A stretch of DNA of 14,494 bases from B8-G4 sp033720735 (GCA_033720735.1 JAWWBX010000087.1:1-14494); one strand, 5' to 3'. Positions 6,226 to 13,686 are shown, counted from the first letter of the stretch. Translations and numbers: made by a program. Notes: generated by a model from the sequence alone, not told the origin.

Positions 6226-7230
6226 ATGAAGAGATACGCACTATCGAACAAGCTCCAACATACCTGCCGGGCAGGACTGATCGCCGGCCTGCTCATGCTC
6301 CCAGGATTCTTGGAGGCGCAATGCCAACTGATCGATGATTATTCGGACCCGGGCCGGTGGACCCAGGTCGGGACGCTCATGGAAGTGACGGCCGGCAGTG
6401 CCGTATTCCTTGAGGGCTGTCCCGATGGAGAGCAACGGCGGATCCACGCACCGATCGGCGCCACGTTGTTTTCCGAGTCGACCTTCACGGCGGATATCGA
6501 CTTTGAAGTGATCGACATCGGGGATATCCCGGTCCCGTCGGTGGGGCACATCCTCATTGCGCTGACGGCTGGCACCCAGGATCCGTTGAGCGACTGTCCC
6601 GATATCCCCTGTACCGGCAATCCGCCCGGCACGCAGGATGGCATCATGGTGATGTACGCCACGCCCGATACCGGTGTAGGCGAAGTCCACTTCAAGATTG
6701 TCGTCAAGAACGGGAAGGACGAGCTGGTCTCCGACGCGATCTTCAACGGGGTGCTGGACACCTGGTTCTATCTGCGTCTGGAACGACCACTGGCCACCCA
6801 GGTACGGCTGAGCATCTACTCCGACCCCGCGCGTACCAAGGAGATCGACGGTTCGCCGGTCGTGCTGGACATCCCCGAATCGGTCGGCGGTCTGACGCAC
6901 GTGCAGCACGGCAATGTCGCCCGCTGGAATCCCGAGCGCCAGCTGCTCGGCAAGGTGGACAACCTGTGTCTGGAGTATGCGATGACCTCGTCGGTCGATG
7001 ACCGGCAGGCTGCAAGCGGCTTTAATATCTACCCGAATCCGGTATCCTCGCTGCTCTATATCGATGGTGCCGGTCCGGTCGATGTGGTGTTGTATGACCT
7101 GCAGGGTGCACCGCTGATGCGGTCGTACGATGTGCACTCCGTGGATCTCTCACGGATCGCTGCGGGCACTTATTTGCTGAAGCTGCGGTCGCCGGCAGAG
7201 GTCGTGGTCAAGCGGGTGTTGAAATTATAG
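6226..7230 (+). CDS. Secreted protein with T9SS type A sorting domain, possible lectin-like fold
   Basis: This is a 334-residue exported protein. A signal peptide (hydrophobic AGLIAGLLMLPGFLEAQ) ends near residue 33. The middle part (about 34-255) begins LIDDYSDPGRWTQVG and proceeds through many strands, including FTADIDFEVIDIG, HILIALTAGT, FKIVVKNGKDE, WFYLRLERP and VRLSIYSD. This is the pattern of a concanavalin-A-like jelly roll describing a coated particle or glycan binder (fold inference). A disulfide-rich insert (DCPDIPC) is present. Residues 266-334 form a clear type A C-terminal sorting domain: FNIYPNPVSSLLYIDG, VVLYDLQG, VDLSRIAAGTYLLKL and a final VVKRVLKL. Such domains direct export by the type IX system and attachment to the cell surface. 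The ATG at 6226 is preferred over a TTG at 6217. The partner is probably the upstream lipoprotein; ligand unknown. Confidence 0.9.
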   Translation: MKRYALSNKLQHTCRAGLIAGLLMLPGFLEAQCQLIDDYSDPGRWTQVGTLMEVTAGSAVFLEGCPDGEQRRIHAPIGATLFSESTFTADIDFEVIDIGDIPVPSVGHILIALTAGTQDPLSDCPDIPCTGNPPGTQDGIMVMYATPDTGVGEVHFKIVVKNGKDELVSDAIFNGVLDTWFYLRLERPLATQVRLSIYSDPARTKEIDGSPVVLDIPESVGGLTHVQHGNVARWNPERQLLGKVDNLCLEYAMTSSVDDRQAASGFNIYPNPVSSLLYIDGAGPVDVVLYDLQGAPLMRSYDVHSVDLSRIAAGTYLLKLRSPAEVVVKRVLKL

Positions 7231-7288
7231 GGTTTCATAAACTCAAGAATAGTTAAGTTGAATGTCCGGGATCTGGCATATTGCCTAG

Positions 7289-7453
7289 CTCGTTGAGGTG
7301 GGGGATGTGACCCGTCCGGATGAGATGAATGCCAGCGACGTGTTGTTGGACCCCGAGCGGGCCTACGTCGTGCGCGCGGCACTGCATGCGCGCTATCCTG
7401 ACAATCGTCATGTGGATTGCTGGGTGTTTGAGTTGTGGTGCAGGCAAACTTGA
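7289..7453 (+). pseudogene. Short coding-like remnant, possibly of a RAYT-type (Y1) transposase
   Basis: This is a 54-codon open stretch between a TAG at 7286 and a TGA at 7451, too short to stand as a normal gene and with only GTG/TTG starts near its front (GTG at 7298 or 7307). Its codon use looks coding, with many G/C third positions. The string LLDPERAYVVRAALHARYPD followed by HVDCWVF resembles the part of REP-associated Y1 transposases just before the His-x-His motif (DP..A..V..AL...Y.L.AW), but the expected MPNHVH is absent, replaced by ELWCRQT and a stop. The sequence right after it, GATCCCCTGACCCCATTTGA, is reminiscent of sequences flanking such elements. Both resemblances are from memory and weak. 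If correct, it is a dead transposon scar between convergent genes; otherwise it is an unknown small ORF. Confidence 0.27.
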
Positions 7454-7474
7454 GATCCCCTGACCCCATTTGAT

Positions 7475-8872
7475 TTACCTGGACGGAGCGTCCTTCCGAA
7501 GCATCTGAATCATCTTGACGGCGGCCTGCCGGTATTCTGGCAAGGAGACGACATTGATGTTTTCTTGCGGATCCATTTGCAGATCGAAGAGCATTAACCC
7601 ATCGTGATATTGGGTAAAGGCAAATCGCTGGCTGATCACCGTATGGCCATTTTCGTATCGTGCGTACGCCGCCTGTTTCCATGCGGTTTTCGGATCGAGG
7701 ATCACCGGTAGCAAACTGGACCCATCAAGATGGGACGGTTGGCGCAAGCCAGCGAGTGTACAGAGGGTCGGATAGATGTCGATAAATTCGACGATTGCAT
7801 TGACGCGGATCGATGTCTCCATGCCGGGCACCCTCAGCAGGAGCGGAGCATGCAGGGCCTGGTGCATCAGGTTGTGTTTGGACCAGTAGTCATGCTCGCC
7901 AAGATGCCAGCCGTGGTCTCCCCAGATCACGACAATCGTGTTGCGGGCAAGATCAAGGACTTCCAGGGCATTGAGCAGGCGCCCGATCTGAGCGTCGACG
8001 TAGCTCACGGAGGCGTAGTAGCCATGCCTTGCGAGTTTGTGAAAGTGGTCCGAATTGTAGGTCCTGCCTCGGGTTGCGTACATCTGGATCTCGGTCGAAC
8101 CCTTTAATGACTCCGGTGCATCGACGGGACGAAACCGGTTGGTCGCGATCCGGATCTTGCTGCGGTCATAGAGGTCCCAATATTTTTTCGGAGCGTTGAA
8201 AGGCAGGTGCGGACGTATGAATCCACAGCCGAGAAAAAAGGGCTTGCCCATGGCCTTGAGACGGTGCAGGTCCTCGATTGTCCTTTCGCAGATGCGGCCA
8301 TCAACATAGCTCGTGTCCGGCACATTTGCGGCCTCGAAAAAAGGGTATTGCTTGCCTTCACGCTGCGCGTCAGCAACTGAACCCGGCATGAGGAAGCGGT
8401 CGTGTTCCGTGAGAAAATCAAGGCTAGGGGGTTCGGACCAGCTTTTCCTCCACGAGTCCCGTGGGTCATGAAAGATCTTGCCGTTGGAAATGGTGTGGTA
8501 GCCTGCTTCCCGGAACCATTGGGGCAGGGTGGGTACGTTGGGCGCAAACTCCTCAGCGTTCCACAGGGTGCATGTTTCCCTGGTCGGACGCACGCCGGTC
8601 AGCAGCGAGGCGCGCGAGGGGCCACAGACCGGCACCTGGCAGTAGGCGCGGTTAAAGACCACCGCCCGGTTGGCGAAACGATCGATATGTGGTGTTTTGA
8701 CCTGCTCCGCCCCATAGCAGCCCAATTCCGGCCGGAGGTCATCGATGGCGATAAACAGGATGTTGGGCTTTTCCGGCAGAGTCGCTGGCCGGTCCTGGTC
8801 AGTCCCGGTGCTGATCCCTATAAGGTGACCGAGAAGCACCAGGAAAAGCGGGGGGATACGGTTGTGCAGCAT
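7475..8872 (-). CDS. Exported sulfatase, iduronate-2-sulfatase-like (S1 family)
   Basis: This 465-residue enzyme has an N-terminal signal peptide (LFLVLLGHLIGIS), so it acts in the periplasm or outside. It belongs to the alkaline-phosphatase-like superfamily of type I sulfatases: metal-binding DD at 44-45 in ILFIAIDDLRPE, and the formylglycine motif CGPSR with C83 as the residue oxidised by a maturase. Further metal and substrate parts are NGKIFH, GCGFIRPHLPF and IVVIWGDHGWHLGEHDYWSKH. The ELGCYG, RPTRETCTLWN and GYHTISNGKIFHD blocks are those of iduronate-2-sulfatase-like enzymes (probably SulfAtlas S1_7). It would hydrolyse a sulfate ester from a sulfated glycan, but the precise substrate cannot be read from sequence. 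The length is normal and the gene intact. It has its own promoter at 8901-8929 and stands alone, convergent with the T9SS gene. No sulfatase-maturing enzyme lies in the window, so it must be encoded elsewhere. Confidence 0.93.
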   Translation of the reverse strand: MLHNRIPPLFLVLLGHLIGISTGTDQDRPATLPEKPNILFIAIDDLRPELGCYGAEQVKTPHIDRFANRAVVFNRAYCQVPVCGPSRASLLTGVRPTRETCTLWNAEEFAPNVPTLPQWFREAGYHTISNGKIFHDPRDSWRKSWSEPPSLDFLTEHDRFLMPGSVADAQREGKQYPFFEAANVPDTSYVDGRICERTIEDLHRLKAMGKPFFLGCGFIRPHLPFNAPKKYWDLYDRSKIRIATNRFRPVDAPESLKGSTEIQMYATRGRTYNSDHFHKLARHGYYASVSYVDAQIGRLLNALEVLDLARNTIVVIWGDHGWHLGEHDYWSKHNLMHQALHAPLLLRVPGMETSIRVNAIVEFIDIYPTLCTLAGLRQPSHLDGSSLLPVILDPKTAWKQAAYARYENGHTVISQRFAFTQYHDGLMLFDLQMDPQENINVVSLPEYRQAAVKMIQMLRKDAPSR

Positions 8873-8900
8873 GGCACATTGGCATTTGAGTGTTATAGAT

Positions 8901-8929
8901 CAAAGATAGCCAGGTACTTCTTTAACCAA
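8901..8929 (-). promoter_or_regulatory. Bacteroidota promoter for the sulfatase gene
   Basis: On the minus strand TTG (8929-8927), an 18-base spacer, then TATCTTTG (8908-8901) give a full match to the Bacteroidota primary-sigma pattern. Transcription would start near 8895, leaving a leader of about 22 bases before the ATG at 8872. This is the best promoter in the window. Confidence 0.6.
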
Positions 8930-9073
8930 GTACAATTTCCCATTGCCACAGTGTCCCGGTCGTGAACATTGTCCGGCACCCGGGTTGTCGCAGGCTCAAG
9001 GTCAGAACACGCCATGATTCCAGATTCTGATGGCTTACCTCCTGCTCTTCCTGGTCTCTGAGATGTGAGTGAC

Positions 9074-9105
9074 AAAAGGATCTTGTACGCGCAAGAGCTT
9101 TTTTT
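9074..9105 (+). terminator. Terminator-like hairpin with T7 run in the divergent spacer
   Basis: TCTTGT (9081-9086) pairs with GCAAGA (9091-9096) around ACGC. It is followed by GC and seven T (9099-9105), and AAAAG at 9074-9078 can extend the stem by pairing with the T-run. The shape is that of a + strand intrinsic terminator, possibly bidirectional. No gene on either strand ends here: the sulfatase and regulator genes both point away. The rest of the 8873-9271 spacer holds the sulfatase promoter and the repeats at 9164-9198. A 15-codon frame (9014-9061) just before the hairpin lacks a ribosome site and I do not call it. Confidence 0.5.
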
Positions 9106-9163
9106 GCCCTTTAATACCGTATTACCTCTGATAAACTCATCTTATTGGCATGCTTATAGTCGA

Positions 9164-9198
9164 CCAGGGATCACTGAGGCGAGCCAATTTCTCACTCA
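9164..9198 (+). promoter_or_regulatory. Candidate LytTR operator upstream of the system 2 regulator
   Basis: Two copies of a TCACT core lie exactly 21 bases apart (9171-9175 and 9192-9196). The full 14-base windows at 9164 and 9185 agree at 8 positions. The second, CAATTTCTCACTCA, matches the repeat at 12037 at 13 of 14 bases. LytTR regulators are known to bind tandem imperfect direct repeats about two helical turns apart. The site ends 74 bases before the regulator ATG, suitable for autoregulation. Assignment is inferred. Confidence 0.45.
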
Positions 9199-9271
9199 AA
9201 GCGGCGAACGACGCATTCGTAGTTGGTAACCCGGCGAATCCTCGGCAGATTAGCCAACGAATACCTATTTT

Positions 9272-10069
9272 ATGACTAAAACAGACATGTTGCGGGCGAT
9301 CATCATCGACGATGAGGCACCTTGTATCGAGGCCCTGGAATGGGATCTTCAGGAATATTGTCCGGAAGTGGATGTGCTGACCACTTGTCGCAGCGGTGAG
9401 GAAGGGTTGAAAGCGATAGAGGAATGGCATCCGGAAGTTCTCTTCCTCGATATCGAAATGCCGGGGATGAATGGCTTTGAGATGCTCAAGAAGATCAGCA
9501 GACCGCAGTTTGAGGTCATTTTTACAACTGCCTATGACCAGTATGCGATCCATGCCATCAAATCGAGTGCCGTCGACTATTTGCTCAAACCGGTTGATAA
9601 GGATGATCTCGTTCATGCCGTACAAAAAGTAAAAACGAGACTGTCCATGGTGGATCATGACCGGCTCACTGAAGACGTAAAGAACAAGGTCAGGGAGGTG
9701 TTCATGCAATACGAGAAGCTCGCAGCGGTGGAAAGTGTCGCCCTGCCCACGTCGGACGGTTACGAATTCGTCTCTGTTGACAGCATTGTGCATTGTCAGA
9801 GCGATAGTAATTATACTCACTTCTACCTGGCGGACGGCAGCCGCATTTTTATTTCCAAAACACTGAAGGAAGTCCAGCATTTGCTACCGGAGAGTAAGTT
9901 TATCCGTGTGCACAACTCACACCTGGTCAACGCTTCACACATCAGACAGTATATCCGCGGTCAGGGAGGCCAGTTGATCATGAGCAATGGGAAGTCCATC
10001 GCGGTGGCCCGGGCGAAAAGGGATGAATTGTTGAAATGGATCGACCCGATTAGAATACAAAGGGAGTGA
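9272..10069 (+). CDS. LytTR-family response regulator (system 2)
   Basis: This 265-residue regulator has a receiver domain (about 7-125) and a LytTR DNA-binding domain (about 155-260), joined by a charged linker of about 25 residues (MVDHDRLTEDVKNKVREVF). Receiver landmarks are D13-D14-E15, phospho-acceptor D60 in FLDIEMP, T85/T86 and K106 in YLLKPVD. The LytTR part shows SDSNYTHFYL, ISKTLKEVQHLL and FIRVHNSHLVNASHIRQY, clearly related to but distinct from the system 1 regulator. The ATG at 9272 is used; an in-frame ATG at 9287 (MLRAII) is an alternative, and neither has a strong ribosome site. The kinase gene follows within 5 bases. Here the regulator precedes the kinase, the opposite order from system 1. 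The repeats at 9164-9198 and 12037-12071 are proposed binding sites. Confidence 0.95.
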   Translation: MTKTDMLRAIIIDDEAPCIEALEWDLQEYCPEVDVLTTCRSGEEGLKAIEEWHPEVLFLDIEMPGMNGFEMLKKISRPQFEVIFTTAYDQYAIHAIKSSAVDYLLKPVDKDDLVHAVQKVKTRLSMVDHDRLTEDVKNKVREVFMQYEKLAAVESVALPTSDGYEFVSVDSIVHCQSDSNYTHFYLADGSRIFISKTLKEVQHLLPESKFIRVHNSHLVNASHIRQYIRGQGGQLIMSNGKSIAVARAKRDELLKWIDPIRIQRE

Positions 10070-10074
10070 GCGCG

Positions 10075-11997
10075 ATGACCAGGCATAGCATCGTATGGAT
10101 TGTTGGCGTGCTGGCATTGCAGGTGTCAGCGCAGGTCGTTGACGTAGATGTTTCCGACCCGGGGAACGGCTCTTTACTTCAATATATTCCCGTACACAAG
10201 GCGGCCGACACGGACTCGTTTGTCAAGCTGGTGACACATATCATAGACCGTCCGCAGAATGCTCAGGACCTGAGTTTGCTTGGCCAGATCGTACATGAGC
10301 GCGCTGAAGAGATGTTCATCCAGGGGGCTTTTCATGATGCCATTGACCTGTTCGGTATGGAGGCCGCAATTTGGAAACAGGCTGACTCTCTTGAGCAGCA
10401 GTGCGTGGCATTTACCCGTATGAGCAGAAGTCATTACCGGCTGGGCGAGCATCTGCAAGCCCTCCATCTTGCAAATGAAGCGCTCGCAATGGTGGCTGAC
10501 AGCAGCAGTACGCCGCGCTGTGAGGCGGCAGCCCTGATTGAGATCGCCTGGAACAATCTGCGCCTGTTGGACTACAACAAGGCCATCGAGTGCTTGCACA
10601 AAGCAGAACCCATGGTAGCTGCGGGCCACTATGATCTGCAGCATTTCTCAAATGCCCTGGCCAAAGCCTATCTGTACGCCGGGCGCCTGGAGGAATCACT
10701 GAATGAGATCCGTAAAGGCCTGAATGCCGAGGAGCAAGAACCGGGAATTACCGCTACACTTATTGCGAACCAGGCGCCGGTGTATACCCTGCAAGGTCAT
10801 TACGAGGAGGCCATTGCACAACTGAAACGCGCAAATGCGATCAACCGACGCATCGGTTACAAGGAACAACTCAGCTCGAATACCCTGGCCATAGGCGGTG
10901 TGTTCTATCGCATGGGACAACTCGACTCTGCCCTGAGTTACATCACTTCAGGAATAGAGCAATCCAGGGCGATCGGAGACCGGCCACGCATTCTTTATGG
11001 TTACATGAGGTTGGCGGACATCTACGCAGCGCAGGGCAATTTTGAATTGGCATATGAGGCATCACGCAAGAGATTTGAACTCAACGACAGCCTGTATGGC
11101 GCGGCCCAACTCAACAAACTTGCCAGCGTGGAATGGGAGCGCCACCTGGCGCATAAACAAAGTGAGATCGACTTGCTCACTACGCAAAAGGCACTCCACG
11201 AGCTCAACCTGAGGCGCGAGAAAACCATTCGCAATTTGAGTATCGGAATTATTGTATTGACACTCCTCTTTGGAGGCTGGCTGATCCATAATATCAGGGC
11301 CAGTGCGCGCAGAAAACAGGAAGCCTCGGCCGAGCGGTTTTCGCGCGAACTGATGGAGTCAGAGATGAGCGCCCTGAAAGCGCAGATGAATCCGCATTTT
11401 CTCTTCAACACTCTCAACTCCATCAAAGTCTTTATCGTGCGCAACGAGCCCAGGGTGGCCGCTGACTACCTCGCCAAGTTTGCCCGCCTGGTGCGGTTGA
11501 CATTGCAGTATTCCAACTCGCGATTGCTGACGCTCGAGCAAGAGATCGAGGTGCTCGAACTTTACGTGCTGATGGAGACCATCAGGACTGATCATGCTTT
11601 TGAATCCTGCATCGAGGTCGACGACTCCATTGATGCCGCCCACTGCAAGCTTCCCCCGATGTTGCTCCAACCGTATGTCGAGAACGCCATTTGGCATGGC
11701 CTCGCGCATAAGAAAAACGGCAAAGGGCACCTGAATATCAGGTTTACCCAATCAAACGGATTCCTTGAGTGTATCATCGAAGACGATGGGGTGGGTCGCC
11801 AGGCGGCTCAAGCGCTCCGGCAAGAGCAATCGGGGTTGCGGAAATCACTCGGGATGAAGATCACCGGGGATCGCATCGCCCTGATCAACCGCATGTTCGA
11901 GAAGAAGCCTTCCGTACGTATCAGGGACCTGGTAGACATGACCGGCAACCCTGCCGGTACCGAGGTGACTGTCAACATTCCGCTCGAGATGAGCTAG
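10075..11997 (+). CDS. TPR-domain sensor histidine kinase, LytS type (system 2)
   Basis: This 640-residue kinase begins with a signal peptide (HSIVWIVGVLALQVSAQ). A periplasmic helical part of tetratricopeptide-like repeats follows (about 70-350), including SRSHYRLGEHLQALHLANEAL, AYLYAGRLEESLNEIRKGL and VYTLQGHYEEAIAQLKRAN. After a coiled coil (ERHLAHKQSEIDLL...) comes one membrane helix (about 388-406, LSIGIIVLTLLFGGWLI) and the cytoplasmic His_kinase domain with phospho-acceptor H441 in QMNPHFLFN. ATP-site motifs are LLQPYVENAIWHG and EDDGVGR. The TPR sensor suggests detection of a protein or peptide partner rather than a small sugar (inference). The ATG at 10075 has AGGGAG 8 bases upstream (10061-10066); a GTG at 10066 overlapping the regulator stop is a weaker alternative. 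It is co-transcribed with the regulator. Confidence 0.94.
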   Translation: MTRHSIVWIVGVLALQVSAQVVDVDVSDPGNGSLLQYIPVHKAADTDSFVKLVTHIIDRPQNAQDLSLLGQIVHERAEEMFIQGAFHDAIDLFGMEAAIWKQADSLEQQCVAFTRMSRSHYRLGEHLQALHLANEALAMVADSSSTPRCEAAALIEIAWNNLRLLDYNKAIECLHKAEPMVAAGHYDLQHFSNALAKAYLYAGRLEESLNEIRKGLNAEEQEPGITATLIANQAPVYTLQGHYEEAIAQLKRANAINRRIGYKEQLSSNTLAIGGVFYRMGQLDSALSYITSGIEQSRAIGDRPRILYGYMRLADIYAAQGNFELAYEASRKRFELNDSLYGAAQLNKLASVEWERHLAHKQSEIDLLTTQKALHELNLRREKTIRNLSIGIIVLTLLFGGWLIHNIRASARRKQEASAERFSRELMESEMSALKAQMNPHFLFNTLNSIKVFIVRNEPRVAADYLAKFARLVRLTLQYSNSRLLTLEQEIEVLELYVLMETIRTDHAFESCIEVDDSIDAAHCKLPPMLLQPYVENAIWHGLAHKKNGKGHLNIRFTQSNGFLECIIEDDGVGRQAAQALRQEQSGLRKSLGMKITGDRIALINRMFEKKPSVRIRDLVDMTGNPAGTEVTVNIPLEMS

Positions 11998-12008
11998 AAC
12001 GACATGCG

Positions 12009-12035
12009 CAGGCTACCTGGCGGCAGGCTGCCTGG
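12009..12035 (+). repeat. Tandem pair of interrupted palindromes CAGGCTRCCTGG
   Basis: CAGGCTACCTGG (12009-12020) and CAGGCTGCCTGG (12024-12035) differ at one base and sit at a 15-base pitch. Each is itself an inverted repeat, CAGG with CCTG around three bases. They lie just behind the kinase stop at 11997. No T-run follows, so they are not a standard intrinsic terminator; they could be an operator or a transcript-end structure. Confidence 0.45.
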
Positions 12036-12036
12036 T

Positions 12037-12071
12037 CAATCTCTCACTCAGACTTGCCGATCTCTCACTCG
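12037..12071 (+). promoter_or_regulatory. Candidate LytTR operator upstream of the surface-protein operon
   Basis: CAATCTCTCACTCA (12037-12050) and CGATCTCTCACTCG (12058-12071) agree at 12 of 14 bases and are exactly 21 bases apart. They share the TCACT core and pitch with the site upstream of the system 2 regulator. A weak -7 candidate, TAACTTGT, follows at 12098. The location about 100 bases before the surface-protein start and directly after the kinase gene makes this operon a likely target of system 2. Regulation is inferred. Confidence 0.5.
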
Positions 12072-12128
12072 CCCTTCGCACCACGCCACTTCAACTCTAA
12101 CTTGTTGCATACTGGAAGACAACACTGA

Positions 12129-12141
12129 TTGACAGTGTCAA
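12129..12141 (+). promoter_or_regulatory. Perfect 13-base palindrome TTGACAGTGTCAA
   Basis: TTGACA and TGTCAA are mirror complements around a G. A second, overlapping inverted repeat pairs ACACTG (12122-12127) with CAGTGT (12133-12138). The element lies 27 bases before the ATG at 12169, so it is probably in the leader. It may be an operator or a pair of alternative RNA hairpins near the start. The symmetry is seen; the role is unknown. Confidence 0.4.
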
Positions 12142-12168
12142 CCTGGTAGAAAAGCAAATCGTCCTACT

Positions 12169-13686
12169 ATGAATTACGCAGGATACCTTATCCCATGCAT
12201 TGTCCTGATCTCTCCGGCTGTTGCCTGGGGGCAAAATATCGGTTTGGGCACGACTGTTCCTCAGACTTCCGTGCACATGCACGATCCCAACAGCGACTAC
12301 ACCAAGGTGATGATCTCTTCTGTCGCCATCAACGACAGTGCCTCGCTTTTCCTGACTGAAGATCTCGACGGGATATTTGGAGTGGGGTGGTTGTACGACG
12401 GCATCTCCAATTATTTGCGGCTCTACGGTCATTCCAATCTGGGACTGATTGGGCCTCATATTTCTGCGCAGCGCGACAACCCGACCCGTGTCGGCATTGG
12501 CGTCTCAAGTCCACAGGAGACCTTGCACGTAGGAGGAGGCCTGCGCCTTGGCAATTCGTCAACAATGGCAGCAGGGACCTTGCGTTGGACCGGCTCGGAC
12601 TTTGAAGGTTATGATGGTAGCGCATGGGAGTCCTTTACTCAAGGATCGAAATGGTCCGAACAAAATGGCACACCAAACAATATTTATTACACCCTGGGGA
12701 ACGTGGGCATTGGCACTGCATCGCCCACTCGCCCCGTCGACATTCAGACAGCGACGCCTTTGTCTGTGATCGATGTCTCGAACCTCTATACTGGCGTTCA
12801 AGCGCAGACCGGGGTCAAAGTCGATCTCAGCAATTCGGGCAGTGGAAATAAAATTGGCTTCTACACCCAGGTTTCCAACAATGCAGCTTTCAACAACAAT
12901 GCCTTGTACGGTACGTATGCCTACATCCCTGCTGCCTCCTCCGGCACACACTATGGCGTGTATGCCGAGGTGGACGGAAGCGACAACTTTGCCATTTACG
13001 GGGACAACCCGTCACCATCTGGCTACGCCGGGTACTTCACCGGCAGAGGACATTTCGGCAGCACATTGACGATCGGTTCGGAAGAAGTCCTGGGAGAACT
13101 GCACGTACACTCAGCACTGGAGCACGCACAGATCTTTATCTCTCCGGCAGCTGCTACCAGCGGTGACACGGCCTCGATCTTTCTGGCCGAGGATGATGAT
13201 GGCACCTTCGGCATGTATTGGATGTATGACGGGTTTGACAATGAAATGCAGCTCTTCAGTAAGGAAAGCCTCACAACGATTGGCCCGCACCTGCGCATCG
13301 ACCGGTCTACCGGTGAAATGGCCCTGGGCAATGTTTTCGCCACAGACCATCGCCTTTCAGTAGACGGCAAGATCGCCTGTGAAGAGGTCCGGGTTGAGCT
13401 TTCCGGGGCCTGGCCGGACTATGTGTTTGACGAAGGCTACGAACGCATGCCGCTCCATGACCTCGCGCGTTTTGTGCGGCAAAACAACCATCTGCCCGGA
13501 ATCCCAACTGCGGAAGAAATCGCGTCGGACGGTCTCGAACTTGGTCAAATGCAACGACAAATGATGGAGAAGATCGAAGAACTCACCCTCTACCTGATCG
13601 ACCTCAACACCGTCGTGAGTGAACTGCGCAGGGAAAATGAGGCATTAAGGCGCCATGTCAATCAATTGTCAGCCAACCATCAATAG
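12169..13686 (+). CDS. Exported tail-fibre-like surface protein with internal duplication
   Basis: This 505-residue protein has a signal peptide (YLIPCIVLISPAVAWGQ). Its body is built of short beta-rich modules typical of Bacteroidota tail-fibre-like proteins: VGIGVSSPQETLHVGGGLRLG, AAGTLRWTGSDFEGYDGSAW, NVGIGTASPTRPVDI. The C-terminal block (about 420-505) reads WPDYVFDEGYERMPLHDLARFV, NNHLPGIPTAEEI, LELGQMQRQMMEKIEELTLY and then a coiled coil (VSELRRENEALRRHV). That block recurs in this phylum in S74-peptidase-related fibre ends, where it probably drives trimerisation; no catalytic Ser is evident. A module at about 56-102 (DSASLFLTEDLDGIFGVGWLYDG) is repeated at about 333-379 (DTASIFLAEDDDGTFGMYWMYDG). 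There is no T9SS sorting domain, so its route beyond the inner membrane is unclear. The next gene starts 7 bases on. The function is unknown; adhesion or surface display is plausible. Confidence 0.85.
   Translation: MNYAGYLIPCIVLISPAVAWGQNIGLGTTVPQTSVHMHDPNSDYTKVMISSVAINDSASLFLTEDLDGIFGVGWLYDGISNYLRLYGHSNLGLIGPHISAQRDNPTRVGIGVSSPQETLHVGGGLRLGNSSTMAAGTLRWTGSDFEGYDGSAWESFTQGSKWSEQNGTPNNIYYTLGNVGIGTASPTRPVDIQTATPLSVIDVSNLYTGVQAQTGVKVDLSNSGSGNKIGFYTQVSNNAAFNNNALYGTYAYIPAASSGTHYGVYAEVDGSDNFAIYGDNPSPSGYAGYFTGRGHFGSTLTIGSEEVLGELHVHSALEHAQIFISPAAATSGDTASIFLAEDDDGTFGMYWMYDGFDNEMQLFSKESLTTIGPHLRIDRSTGEMALGNVFATDHRLSVDGKIACEEVRVELSGAWPDYVFDEGYERMPLHDLARFVRQNNHLPGIPTAEEIASDGLELGQMQRQMMEKIEELTLYLIDLNTVVSELRRENEALRRHVNQLSANHQ

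Noticed and set aside
7253..7447. A 64-codon minus-strand frame in the convergent spacer
   Set aside because: It is opposite the better coding-like + strand remnant, has no ribosome site and no motif.
7481..7493. GGACG-GAG-CGTCC hairpin at the sulfatase 3' end
   Set aside because: It lies within the last sulfatase codons and is not followed by a T-run on the minus strand, so I do not call it a terminator.
8893..9075. A 60-codon minus-strand frame upstream of the sulfatase
   Set aside because: It overlaps the consensus promoter of the sulfatase gene, and its translation has no recognisable feature.
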